DNA from: Jiangella aurantiaca
GTDB lineage: Bacteria; Actinomycetota; Actinomycetes; Jiangellales; Jiangellaceae
Direction: 5' to 3'
Length of the DNA: 64,000 bases
Assembly (NCBI RefSeq): GCF_004349105.1
Contig: NZ_SMLB01000017.1
Span: 54,583 to 118,582, forward strand
Part shown: one piece after another, positions 41,537-49,944 of the stretch
Numbering within the stretch: position 1 is the stretch's first letter
Layout of the letters: the number at the start of each line of letters is the position of its first letter
Program-made: the position numbers and the translations under genes
Notes under the pieces: generated by a model
What the model was told of the DNA's origin: nothing
Database searches by the model: none
What the model saw: only the letters and a program-made list of their open reading frames with translations

Positions 41537-43252
41537 GTGGCCGAGCTCCGCAGCGCGCAGTGGTACGGCGGCGACGGCCGCGACGCCTACATCCACCGCG
41601 CGTGGATGCGCCGCGGCCTGCCGGACGACGCCTTCACGGGCCGGGCGCACATCGCCATCGCGAACACCGCGTCCGACCTCACGCCGTGCAACCGCCACCT
41701 CAGCGAGGTGGCGCAGTCGGTCCGCGACGGCGTGCACGAGGCCGGCGGCATCCCGCTGGAGCTGCCGGCGCTGTCGCTCGGTGAGACCCAGCTGCGGCCC
41801 ACGGCGATGCTGTGGCGCAACCTCGCGGCGATGGCCACGGAGGAGATGCTGCGCGGCAACCCGATCGACGGCGTGGTGCTCCTGGGCGGCTGCGACAAGA
41901 CCATCCCGGCGCTGCTCATGGCGGCCGCGTCGGTCGACCTGCCTGCGGTCGTGGTCCCCGGCGGCCCGATGCTCACTGGCACGTTCCGCGGCGTACCGCT
42001 GGGCTGCGGCACCGACGTCTGGCGGCTGTCCGAGGAGGTCCGCGCCGGCACCCTGTCGCGGGAGGAGTTCACCCGCTCGGAGTCGGCGATGATCCGCAGC
42101 CGGGGGCACTGCAACACCATGGGCACCGCGTCGACGATGGCGCTGCTGGCCGAGGCGCTGGGCATGGTGGTCCCGGGCGTGGCCGGCACCCCGGCGCCGG
42201 ACAGCCGGCTGCTGGTCGCCGCGCACGGCACCGGCCGGCTCGCCGTCGAACTGGTCGCCGCCCGCCGCCGGCCGAGCACCGTCCTGACGAAGGCGTCGTT
42301 CCACAACGCGATCGTGGCGCTCGGCGCCATCGGCGGGTCGACCAACGCGGTCGTGCACCTGCTCGCCATCGCCGGCCGCCTCGGCATCGACCTCACGCTG
42401 GACGACTTCGACCGCATCGGCTCGCGCGTCCCGGTGCTGGTCGACCTGCTGCCGGCCGGCCGGTTCCTGATGGACGACCTGCACCGCGCCGGCGGGCTGC
42501 TGGCGGTGCTGCGCGAGGTGCGCGACCTGCTCGACCCCGCCGCGCTGACAGTGACCGGCCGGCCGCTGGTGGAGTACCTGGACGACGCCCAGATCTGGGA
42601 TCCCGAGGTGATCCGGCCGCGGTCGGCGCCGCTGGTCGACGAGGGCGGCATCGCGGTGCTGCGCGGCAACCTGGCGCCCGGCGGCGCGGTGATCAAGCCG
42701 GCCGCGGCCTCGCCGGAGCTGCTGACACATCGCGGCCCGGCGGTCGTGTTCGACAGCATCGAGGACCTGCACGCCCGCATCGACGACCCCGATCTCGACG
42801 TGACGGCCGACTCAGTCCTGGTGCTGCGGGGCTGCGGCCCGCGGGGCTACCCCGGCATGCCGGAGGTGTCGAACCTGCCGCTGCCGAAGAAGCTGCTCGC
42901 CCAAGGCGTGCGCGACATGGTGCGGGTGTGCGACGGCCGGATGAGCGGCACCGCCTACGGCACCGTCGTGCTGCACGTGACGCCCGAGGCCGCGGCCGGC
43001 GGACCGCTGGCGCTGGTGCGCACAGGCGACGTCGTCAGCCTGGACGTCGCCGCGCGCCGCGTCGACGTCGAGGTGCCCGCCGACGAGCTGGCCGCACGCT
43101 CCCCCAATGCGGCCACCGTCGACGGCTACGCCCGGCCCACCCGCGGCTGGGAACGGCTCTACGTCGACCACGTGCTCCAGGCCGACACCGGCGCCGACCT
43201 GGACTTCCTGCTCGGTTCCAGCGGTTCGGAGGTCAGGCGTGAATCCCACTGA
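41537..43252 (+). CDS. IlvD/EDD family dehydratase (sugar-acid dehydratase type)
   Basis: 571 aa from the GTG at 41537. Three iron-sulfur cysteines are present: Cys51 in SDLTPCNRH, one in LGGCDKTIPALL and one in GHCNTMGTASTM. NAIVALGAIGGSTNAVVHL and DGRMSGTAYGTVVLHV are family signatures. Length matches the arabonate/xylonate/fuconate dehydratase subgroup rather than biosynthetic IlvD, and its linkage to sugar genes supports a catabolic role producing a 2-keto-3-deoxy acid. Its stop overlaps the SDR start by 14 bp. Confidence 0.9.
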   Translation: MAELRSAQWYGGDGRDAYIHRAWMRRGLPDDAFTGRAHIAIANTASDLTPCNRHLSEVAQSVRDGVHEAGGIPLELPALSLGETQLRPTAMLWRNLAAMATEEMLRGNPIDGVVLLGGCDKTIPALLMAAASVDLPAVVVPGGPMLTGTFRGVPLGCGTDVWRLSEEVRAGTLSREEFTRSESAMIRSRGHCNTMGTASTMALLAEALGMVVPGVAGTPAPDSRLLVAAHGTGRLAVELVAARRRPSTVLTKASFHNAIVALGAIGGSTNAVVHLLAIAGRLGIDLTLDDFDRIGSRVPVLVDLLPAGRFLMDDLHRAGGLLAVLREVRDLLDPAALTVTGRPLVEYLDDAQIWDPEVIRPRSAPLVDEGGIAVLRGNLAPGGAVIKPAAASPELLTHRGPAVVFDSIEDLHARIDDPDLDVTADSVLVLRGCGPRGYPGMPEVSNLPLPKKLLAQGVRDMVRVCDGRMSGTAYGTVVLHVTPEAAAGGPLALVRTGDVVSLDVAARRVDVEVPADELAARSPNAATVDGYARPTRGWERLYVDHVLQADTGADLDFLLGSSGSEVRRESH

Positions 43253-43931
43253 AGGCAGCCCGCGGACGGCGCTCGTCACCGGCGGCGGCAGCGGGCTGGG
43301 CGCCGCGGCGGCGCAGCGGCTGCGGGCCGACGGCGTCGCCGTCACGACCCTCGACCTGCGCGACGCCGACGTCGCGGCCGACGTCACCGACGAGGCGGCG
43401 CTGGCCCGGGTCGCGGCCGAGATGAGCCCGGTCGACGTGCTGGTCAACTCCGCCGGCATCGTCGGGCCGAACCGGCCGCTGGAGGCGACGACGGCCGAGG
43501 AGTGGCGGCGGGTCTTCGACGTCAACGTCATCGGCACCGTGAACACCATGCGGACGTTCGTCCCCGGCATGCGCGAACGCGGCTGGGGCCGGATCGTCAA
43601 CGTCGCCAGCATGGCCGGCAAGGACGGCAACCCGAACCTGTCGGTGTACTCCGCCTCCAAGGCCGCCGTCATCGGGCTCACCAAGTCCGCCGGCAAGGAG
43701 CTGGCCACCAGCGGCGTCCTGGTCAACGCGATCGCGCCGGCCGTCATCGCCACCCCGATGAACGACAACACCTCGCCCGACGTGCTCGCGCACATCACCA
43801 GCCTCATCCCGATGAAGCGGGTCGGGCGGCCGGAGGAGGTCGCCGAGCTGATCGCGTTCCTGTGCTCGGACCGGGTCAGCTTCTCCACCGGCGCGGTCTA
43901 CGACATCAGCGGCGGCCGGGCTACCTATTGA
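43239..43931 (+). CDS. SDR family oxidoreductase (3-oxoacyl-ACP reductase/sugar dehydrogenase-like)
   Basis: 230 aa from the GTG at 43239 (GGAGGTCAGG before it). Cofactor site TGGGSGLGAAAAQRL, NSAGIVG, the catalytic Ser in NVASMAGK and Tyr-x3-Lys in YSASKAAVIG. PMNDNTSPDVLAH precedes the C-terminal RVGRPEEVAELIAFL. With an acid-sugar dehydratase upstream, it may oxidise the sugar (e.g. rhamnose or fucose) or a deoxy-keto acid. It ends 7 bp inside the convergent DUF3817 gene. Confidence 0.9.
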   Translation: MNPTEGSPRTALVTGGGSGLGAAAAQRLRADGVAVTTLDLRDADVAADVTDEAALARVAAEMSPVDVLVNSAGIVGPNRPLEATTAEEWRRVFDVNVIGTVNTMRTFVPGMRERGWGRIVNVASMAGKDGNPNLSVYSASKAAVIGLTKSAGKELATSGVLVNAIAPAVIATPMNDNTSPDVLAHITSLIPMKRVGRPEEVAELIAFLCSDRVSFSTGAVYDISGGRATY

Positions 43932-44227
43932 GCCACGGCGGCGGGCTCGCGCACGACGCGGCGCTCGAACCAGATGGTCATGAACGGCGGGACGGCCGAG
44001 GCGAGGCCGAGCATCGTCGTCGTGAAGCTCCAGCGCTCGACCCGCCAGGCGGCGAGCACGGTGACGAGGTAGACGAGGAAGATGCCGCCGTGGATCGGGC
44101 CGAAGACCTGCACCCCGATCTCGTTCTCGACGACGACGTACTTGAAGAACATCCCCACCAGCAGGCCGGCCCAGGAGATGCCCTCGGCGACGGCCGCGAT
44201 GCGGAACCAGCGAAGCGCAGCACTCAC
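43925..44227 (-). CDS. DUF3817 family membrane protein
   Basis: 100 aa, three helices: RIAAVAEGISWAGLLVGMFF, GPIHGGIFLVYLVTVLAAW and TTTMLGLASAVPPFMTIWF. The EGISWAGLLVGMFFKY and GPIHG motifs define the DUF3817 integral membrane family, small proteins of unknown function common in actinobacteria. It overlaps the SDR gene tail-to-tail by 7 bp. Confidence 0.85.
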   Translation of the reverse strand: MSAALRWFRIAAVAEGISWAGLLVGMFFKYVVVENEIGVQVFGPIHGGIFLVYLVTVLAAWRVERWSFTTTMLGLASAVPPFMTIWFERRVVREPAAVAQ

Positions 44228-44560
44228 CCGGTCACCCTACGGGCGAGCGGTTCCGCCCGGCCGCGCGGGGGCGGGGCCACGACGCCGGCCACCAGCTCCC
44301 GCAGCGTCGCCTCGATCGGGGTCGCACAGCGGTGCCGCCGGTCGCCGCGCGGCCGCAGCAGGCCGCACCCCGGCGTCGCGCAGGACGTCCGGCCAAGCCG
44401 GCCGCGGCACGGTGACCACCTCCACCGGCCGGTCCAGTACCCTGCCCAACGCCGCGGCGACCTGCCGCTCGGTGTAGCGAGGCGCGTCCAAATCCACGAC
44501 CACGGGGGCCAGCGGCGGGTGCATGAGCGCCGCGGCGACAGCGGCACCCACGTCGCGCCC
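44224..44560 (-). pseudogene. NmrA-like NAD(P)-binding protein remnant
   Basis: The frame near 44390-44560 reads DVGAAVAAALMHPPLAPVV, GPRYTERQVAA-like LDAPRYTERQVAAALGRVL and VTVPRPAWPDVLRDAG. A different frame then supplies RGDRRHRCATPIEATLREL, the family C-terminus, down to 44224. The N-terminal cofactor-binding half is missing and a frameshift separates the two pieces. This is the second NmrA/SDR remnant in the window. Nothing else is visible in the gap 44228-44633. Confidence 0.55.
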
Positions 44561-44633
44561 GCGCCGGCGCCTCGCGGGCGGCCTTCGCCCGCCGGGGCCG
44601 AGTGGACGCACGGCGACGGGTGAGAGATCGGCG

Positions 44634-45956
44634 TCAGGGCGCCGTCGCCTCGGCGTAGGTGAGGCGGTGGATCTGGCCGGTGCCGCCGGCGACGGCGTCG
44701 GTGACGAAGTAGACCTCGCCCTCGCCGTCCACGCCGAACGACGTGATCCGCGGCGGCAGCATGCCGACGGCGTCGTCGGCGACGTGCCGGCCGCGGCGCA
44801 GCTCCTGGATGGCGAACGCCTGGCCGGTGCAGTAGTCGGCCGCGACGTACGTGCCGTCGGCGATGTCCTCGAACTCCTCACCGCGGTACACGACGCCGCC
44901 CATCACGGCGCACCGGTCGTTGCCGGCCAATCCGTAGGAGAAGACCGGGTCGGTGTGGTCGGCGCGCGGGTTGCAGCGGATGTCGAGGAACGGGTCGGGC
45001 GCCTCGCCGGCGGACTCGGGGACGCGATGGATGTCGTCGCCCTCCCGGCAGGACCAGCCGAAGTTCCAGCCGTCGCGGGGCTGGTCGTCCTCGTCGATGG
45101 AGACGTGGTTGATCTCCTCCCAGCGGTTCTGCCCGACGTCGCCGATCCAGATCGAGTCGTCCTCGGCGTCGATGGAGAACCGCCACGGGTTGCGCAGGCC
45201 CCACGCCCAGATCTCCGGCCGCGCGATCGAGCTGCGGGCGAACGGGTTGTCCTCCGGGATGCAGTAGAGCCGGCCGTCGCACTCGCTCATGACGTCGATC
45301 CGGACGATCTTGCCGAGCAGCGTGCTGAGGTTCTGCGCGCCGTACAGCGGGTCGTCGGCGCTGCCGCCGTCACCGGTGCTCCAGTAGAGGTAGCCGTCGG
45401 GGCCGAACGTCAGGTCGCCGCCGTTGTGGTTGGAGTTGAGGTTGTGCTGCTGGCGGAGCACCCGCTCCTCGGTGGCCGGGTCGACGACGGCCTGGTCGGC
45501 GCTGTCGAGCACGAACCGCGAGACGGTCAGCGCGCCGTTCTCGACGCCGGTGCCCAGCGCCGTGTACGAGACGAACAGCGTGTGGGTGCGCTCGAAGTCC
45601 GGTGACGGCGCCACGCCGAGCAGGCCGCGCTCGTTGCCGGCGGTGCTGACCCGGCCGGTGAGATCCAGCAGCGGCTGCGGGTCGAGCGCCCCGGTGGCGG
45701 GGTGGAACACCAGGATCCGGCCGGCCTTGTCGACGACGAACAGCCGGCCGCTGCCGTCGTCGGGCGTGCCGATGGCGGAGAGCCGGAGCCCGGTCGTCGC
45801 GACGACCTCGCTGCCGACCTGGAGGTCGGAGACGGGAAGGGGGCGGTCCCGGTCGGCCTGCGCCGCCGCTGTCGTCGCCACGGTGGCGACGAGGAGGAGC
45901 GGCAGCACGAGGGCGATCCGGAGTTTCCGGACGAGCGGGACGGGTGTAGCGGACAT
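44634..45956 (-). CDS. secreted PQQ-dependent sugar dehydrogenase (glucose/sorbosone dehydrogenase fold)
   Basis: 440 aa with a signal peptide (IALVLPLLLVATVATTAAAQ). The six-bladed GSDH beta-propeller begins at LSAIGTPDDGSGRLFVVDKA. ERGLLGVAPSPDF, NSNHNGGDLTFGPDGYLYW, STGDGG and the Asn/Arg-rich GLRNPWRFSIDAED match the PQQ- and calcium-binding strands. It probably oxidises sugars at the cell surface if PQQ is available, although many members have no proven activity. Divergent from the SigE-type gene. Confidence 0.87.
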   Translation of the reverse strand: MSATPVPLVRKLRIALVLPLLLVATVATTAAAQADRDRPLPVSDLQVGSEVVATTGLRLSAIGTPDDGSGRLFVVDKAGRILVFHPATGALDPQPLLDLTGRVSTAGNERGLLGVAPSPDFERTHTLFVSYTALGTGVENGALTVSRFVLDSADQAVVDPATEERVLRQQHNLNSNHNGGDLTFGPDGYLYWSTGDGGSADDPLYGAQNLSTLLGKIVRIDVMSECDGRLYCIPEDNPFARSSIARPEIWAWGLRNPWRFSIDAEDDSIWIGDVGQNRWEEINHVSIDEDDQPRDGWNFGWSCREGDDIHRVPESAGEAPDPFLDIRCNPRADHTDPVFSYGLAGNDRCAVMGGVVYRGEEFEDIADGTYVAADYCTGQAFAIQELRRGRHVADDAVGMLPPRITSFGVDGEGEVYFVTDAVAGGTGQIHRLTYAEATAP

Positions 45957-46084
45957 GACATCTCCTCGTGGACGATGAGTTGTTCGCTAGGGCGCGCTGT
46001 AATACGTGACACAGCGGCGAATGGATTGCGTGAACCCGGCCCGAGGCGGATGCAACTCCGCACCCCCGGCTCGCGTCTTCAGGG

Positions 46085-46639
46085 ATGACCCAAGGGGGTG
46101 GGATGGACGTCGAAGCAGACGCGACGCTTGTCGCGATGGATCGGGACAGTGCATTCGAGCAGTACGTTGAGGTGCGGCAGGCAGCGCTGCTGCGTCTCGC
46201 GTACCTGCTCACGGGCGAGCAGCACGCGGCCGAGGACCTCGTCCAGACCGCACTGGCCAAGCTGTACCTGGCGTGGAACCGCGTGGAGCGCGCCGGCGCC
46301 GTCGACGCGTACGCGAAACGAATCATGATCAACGAGCACTCCAGCTGGTGGCGCCGGGCCTGGCGGCGGGTCGAGACGACCACCGACGCTGTCCCGGAGC
46401 GCGCGGTCGCCGGGGACTTCGGCCACACGCTCGTCGAACGCGACGCACTGTGGTCGGTCGTCCAGGGACTGCCGCCGCGCCAGCGCGCCGCCGTCGTTCT
46501 CCGGTTCTACGAGGACATGAGCGAGCAGGACGTCGCCGCCACGCTCGGCTGCTCGGTGGGCACCGTGAAATCGCAGACCAGCCGGGCGCTGGCGACCCTG
46601 CGAACCCGACTCCAGGAGCGAAGGGGGAACGACCGATGA
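46085..46639 (+). CDS. SigE family ECF RNA polymerase sigma factor
   Basis: 184 aa from ATG 46085; ATG at 46103 or 46136 could also be used. Region 2: QAALLRLAYLLTGEQHAAED, LVQTALAKLYLAW. Region 4: LPPRQRAAVVLRFYEDMSEQ and AATLGCSVGTVKSQTSRAL. This is the compact SigE-family type of Streptomyces and relatives. Its TGA overlaps the ATG of a membrane protein that may serve as its sensor or anti-sigma partner. Confidence 0.9.
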   Translation: MTQGGGMDVEADATLVAMDRDSAFEQYVEVRQAALLRLAYLLTGEQHAAEDLVQTALAKLYLAWNRVERAGAVDAYAKRIMINEHSSWWRRAWRRVETTTDAVPERAVAGDFGHTLVERDALWSVVQGLPPRQRAAVVLRFYEDMSEQDVAATLGCSVGTVKSQTSRALATLRTRLQERRGNDR

Positions 46640-47934
46640 ACGAGTTCGACGATCTCGAGAACACGCTGGCAGCGGAGCTCCGCCGCCGCTCCGGCGACGT
46701 CCTCGGCACCGAGGGCATGGCCACCCGTGCCCGGCGGCGGGCGCGCGTGGTGCGGCGGCGCCGCGCGATCGCCGTCAGCGCCGTCACCGCGGTCACGCTG
46801 GCCATCGCGGTCCCGACGGCACTGTCGCTGCGCAGTGTCCCGCAGACCGCGCCCCAGCCGGCCGACACGCCGACGACATCGGAGACGCCGACGCCGGACC
46901 CGACCACTCCCCCGTCCTCCCCGCCTGCGGACCCGTCGCCGCCCGCCGAGACCGATGAGCCCGAGGAGCCCGTCGTCGGCGGGACGACCGAGCTGGTGCT
47001 GGACGGCATGGCCGAAGGAGCGCCCCCGTCCATCAGCTGGGTCGAGGGCACGACCTTCCACACCGAGGACGGCCGGACGCTGCCGATCCCGGAGGACTTC
47101 TTCCGCCCGTTCGCCATCCGGGACGGCGCGATAGGTCAGATGCCCGGCACCGAGGGCCCGATACCCGACATCGCCACGACCGACGCCACCGGCGCCGTAG
47201 CGAGCCGTGGGCCGGGCAATGGCCCGGTGCTCTCCTACGACGGTTTCCTGATCGCGTACTACGACCCGGAGGAGGACCACGTCTGGGCGGGCCAGGCCGA
47301 CGGCGGCGGAACCGGACCCGGCAGCCGGGACGTGGCTCCCGACCAGCGGCTCGACCCGGCCGGCTTCCTGGACGACTACGCCCTGGTGTCGAACGTCTCG
47401 ACCGACGCCGAGCTGTGGGCGGGCATCCGGATCGACAGCTTCGCACCGGGCGACCCGACGCCTCCGGTCACGCCGCCCTGGGACTTCGTGCGGGTCGTGG
47501 CCGTGTCGCAGCCCGCCGGGCTGGTCGCCGGCTACACCGAGATCCGGGACGACGGGACCTGCTCGGCGGTGTACGAGGCCGACGCGGACGAGCCGCTCTG
47601 GAGCACCTGCGAGTACTCGTTCGACCACTTCAGCCCGGATGGTCGGTATCTCGTCGGCACCCACGACTATCGGGACGGCGAGGGCAACATGCTCGCCGTC
47701 GTGGTCGACGCCCGCACCGGCGAGGTGGTCCACACGTACGACGGCCGGTTCATCAGCGATGCCACGTTCGAGGACGATGAGCACGTGCTCATCAGCGTCC
47801 GCCTCGTCGATGGTGCGGAGCGGCAGGCGGCGCTGGTGCGGTGCGACTTCGAGGGGTCCTGCGAGCAGGCCTCACCGGTCGTCCGGATCGACGAGCTCGA
47901 CGACGGCTACCACTTCGGCCTGCAGCGCTGGTGA
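46636..47934 (+). CDS. single-pass membrane protein, probable partner of the SigE-type sigma factor
   Basis: 432 aa from ATG 46636 in an ATGA overlap with the sigma gene. Residues 1-42 are cytoplasmic (MNEFDDLENTLAAELRRRSG, then an Arg-rich block). One helix spans about 43-65. A Pro/Thr/Ser-rich stalk (about 70-105) leads to a large extracellular domain that looks like a WD40/TolB-like beta propeller (FSPDGRYLVGTHDY, VVDARTGEVVHTYDG). No zinc-binding anti-sigma motif is present. The layout is that of membrane proteins encoded after SigE-type factors; regulation of the sigma factor is inferred. Confidence 0.75.
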   Translation: MNEFDDLENTLAAELRRRSGDVLGTEGMATRARRRARVVRRRRAIAVSAVTAVTLAIAVPTALSLRSVPQTAPQPADTPTTSETPTPDPTTPPSSPPADPSPPAETDEPEEPVVGGTTELVLDGMAEGAPPSISWVEGTTFHTEDGRTLPIPEDFFRPFAIRDGAIGQMPGTEGPIPDIATTDATGAVASRGPGNGPVLSYDGFLIAYYDPEEDHVWAGQADGGGTGPGSRDVAPDQRLDPAGFLDDYALVSNVSTDAELWAGIRIDSFAPGDPTPPVTPPWDFVRVVAVSQPAGLVAGYTEIRDDGTCSAVYEADADEPLWSTCEYSFDHFSPDGRYLVGTHDYRDGEGNMLAVVVDARTGEVVHTYDGRFISDATFEDDEHVLISVRLVDGAERQAALVRCDFEGSCEQASPVVRIDELDDGYHFGLQRW

Positions 47935-47941
47935 ACCACGG

Positions 47942-47976
47942 AGGGCGCCCGGTTCCGCCATGGAGCCGGGCGCCCT
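47942..47976 (+). terminator. strong hairpin terminator
   Basis: AGGGCGCCCGGTTCC (47942-47956) pairs with GGAGCCGGGCGCCCT (47962-47976): 15 bp with one G-T pair and a 5-nt loop, eight bases after the stop of the membrane protein. It probably ends the sigma-factor operon before the DyP-encapsulin operon. Confidence 0.75.
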
Positions 47977-48014
47977 TCCTGCGCGCGGCGAGTCCGGCGG
48001 GCAATAATGCGACC

Positions 48015-49010
48015 GTGACCGATCCCGTGACGCCGCAGGCAGTGCTCGGGCCACTGACCGAGGCCGCGATCTTCCTGGTCGTCACGGTCGACGACGGTGG
48101 TGAGGACGTCGCACGCAACCTGCTGGCCGACGTCTCCGGACTGACCAGGGCGGTCGGCTTCCGCAGCGTCGAGGACAACCTGACCTGCATCGCCGGCATC
48201 GGCGCCGGTGCGTGGCCACGGCTGGTCGGCGGCGACCCGCCGTCCGAGCTGCACCCGTTCCAGGAGATCGCCGGCCGCAAGCACACCGCCGTCACCACCC
48301 CGGGCGACCTGATGTTCCACATCCGGGCGCGGCGCATGGACCTGTGCTTCGAGCTGGCGACGCTGATCGCCGGGCGGCTGGCCGGCGCGGTCACCGTCGT
48401 CGACGAGGTGCCGGGGTTCCGGTACTTCGACCAGCGCGACCTGCTGGGGTTCGTCGACGGGACGGAGAACCCGACCGGCGCCGCGGCGGCCGCGGCCGTC
48501 CTCTCCGACGAGCCGGGGTTCGAGGGCGGCAGCTACGTCGTCGTGCAGAAGTACCTGCACGACATGGACGCCTGGAACGCGCTGCCCGTCGAGGAGCAGG
48601 AGCGGGTCATCGGCCGCCGCAAGCTGTCCGACATCGAACTGTCCGACGCCGAGCAACCGAGCAACTCGCACGTCGCGCTGACCACGATCACCGACGACGA
48701 TGGCGAAGAGCTGGAGATCCTGCGCGACAACATGCCGTTCGGGCGACCGGGCGCCGGCGAGTTCGGCACCTACTTCATCGGCTACGCCGCCCACCCCGAC
48801 GTCATCGAGCAGATGCTCGTCAATATGTTCGTCGGCCGGCCGCCCGGCAACTATGACCGCATCCTCGACTTCTCCGTCGCGGTCACCGGCGCGCTGTTCT
48901 ACGTGCCCACCGTGGAATTCCTCGAGGGCCTCGCCGATCCGCCCAGTCCGACGCCCGCGACCGACGGCAGCCTGAACGTCGGCAGTCTCAAGAGGAGCGA
49001 CGACTCATGA
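48015..49010 (+). CDS. DyP-type heme peroxidase, encapsulin cargo
   Basis: 331 aa from the GTG at 48015. Ferredoxin-like DyP fold. The catalytic Asp is in the GxxDG motif GFVDGTENP, the proximal heme His in SNSHVAL and the distal Arg in LRDNMPFG. Residues 317-327 near the C-terminus, DGSLNVGSLKR, match the cargo-loading peptide that docks DyP enzymes into encapsulin shells (consensus close to DGSLGIGSLKG). Its stop overlaps the encapsulin start. It oxidises dyes or phenolics with hydrogen peroxide, here probably inside the nanocompartment. Confidence 0.95.
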   Translation: MTDPVTPQAVLGPLTEAAIFLVVTVDDGGEDVARNLLADVSGLTRAVGFRSVEDNLTCIAGIGAGAWPRLVGGDPPSELHPFQEIAGRKHTAVTTPGDLMFHIRARRMDLCFELATLIAGRLAGAVTVVDEVPGFRYFDQRDLLGFVDGTENPTGAAAAAAVLSDEPGFEGGSYVVVQKYLHDMDAWNALPVEEQERVIGRRKLSDIELSDAEQPSNSHVALTTITDDDGEELEILRDNMPFGRPGAGEFGTYFIGYAAHPDVIEQMLVNMFVGRPPGNYDRILDFSVAVTGALFYVPTVEFLEGLADPPSPTPATDGSLNVGSLKRSDDS

Positions 49011-49807
49011 ACAACCTGCACCGGGAACTCGCGCCCATCTCGGCGGCCGCCTGGGCCGACATCGAGGCCGAGGCGCGCCGCACGTTCGTCCAGTACGTCG
49101 CCGCCCGCCGCGTCGTCGACGTCATCGGCCCGGGCGACGACGTCCTGCAGGGGGTCGGGACCGGGCATCTGCGCACGCTGGACGGCCCCGGCGACGGCGT
49201 GCTGGCGCGCAGCCGCGAGGTCCGACCGGTGGTCGAGCTGCGGGTCCCGTTCAACGTCGACCGTCAGGCCGTCGACGACGTCGAGCGCGGCGCGAAGGAC
49301 GCCGACTGGCAGCCGGTGAAGGACGCCGCGAAGAAGATCGCGTACGCCGAGGACCGCGCCATCGTCGCCGGCTTCGCGGCGGCCGGCATCGAGGGCATCG
49401 TCGCCGGCACCACCAACGCGCCGATCACCCTCCCCGGCGACGTCCGCGAGCTCCCCGACGTCGCCGCCCAGGCGCTCACCACCCTCCGGCTCGCCGGCGT
49501 GGGCGGCCCGTACAGCCTGCTGCTGTCCGCCGAGCTGTACACCGCGGTCGAGGAGACTACCGACCACGGCTACCCGATCCGCGAGCACGTCGCCCGCGTC
49601 CTCCACGACGGCGAGATCGTCTTCGCCCCGGCCATCGACGGCGGCCTGCTGCTGTCGGCCCGCGGCGGGGACTACGAGCTGCACCTCGCCCAGGATCTCT
49701 CCATCGGCTACCTCTCCCACGACGCCGACACCATCGAGCTGTACTTCGAGGAGGCGTTCACCTTCCTCGTCCAGACCGGCGAATCCGGCGTCGCGCTCGG
49801 CGCCTGA
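49007..49807 (+). CDS. family 1 encapsulin nanocompartment shell protein
   Basis: 266 aa, the normal length. The N-terminal MNNLHRELAPISAAAWADIE, the cargo-facing region, is conserved. RRVVDVIGPGD, ELRVPFNVDRQAVDDVERGA, AYAEDRAIVAGFAAAGIEGI and the C-terminal SIGYLSHDADTIELYFEEAF are signatures of the HK97-fold linocin/encapsulin family. It self-assembles into an icosahedral shell. The four-base overlap with the DyP gene makes the pair a classical DyP-encapsulin operon for oxidative stress. Confidence 0.95.
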   Translation: MNNLHRELAPISAAAWADIEAEARRTFVQYVAARRVVDVIGPGDDVLQGVGTGHLRTLDGPGDGVLARSREVRPVVELRVPFNVDRQAVDDVERGAKDADWQPVKDAAKKIAYAEDRAIVAGFAAAGIEGIVAGTTNAPITLPGDVRELPDVAAQALTTLRLAGVGGPYSLLLSAELYTAVEETTDHGYPIREHVARVLHDGEIVFAPAIDGGLLLSARGGDYELHLAQDLSIGYLSHDADTIELYFEEAFTFLVQTGESGVALGA

Positions 49808-49944
49808 GACGGTCCCCGGAGATCGTGGACGGTCTCGTGCGGCTGCGCGACGTCCTCGACCTCAGTGAGGCGTGAGCTGACCTTTCCGGCCTGGTCGGCG
49901 CGGGCGAACTGACCTTGTCGGTGGGTGTCGGTAGGGTGGTGTGC

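Noticed and set aside
46006..46011. TGTCAC on the minus strand upstream of the PQQ-type dehydrogenase
   Set aside because: No GTC element at the required spacing, so it does not fit the ECF41 pattern.
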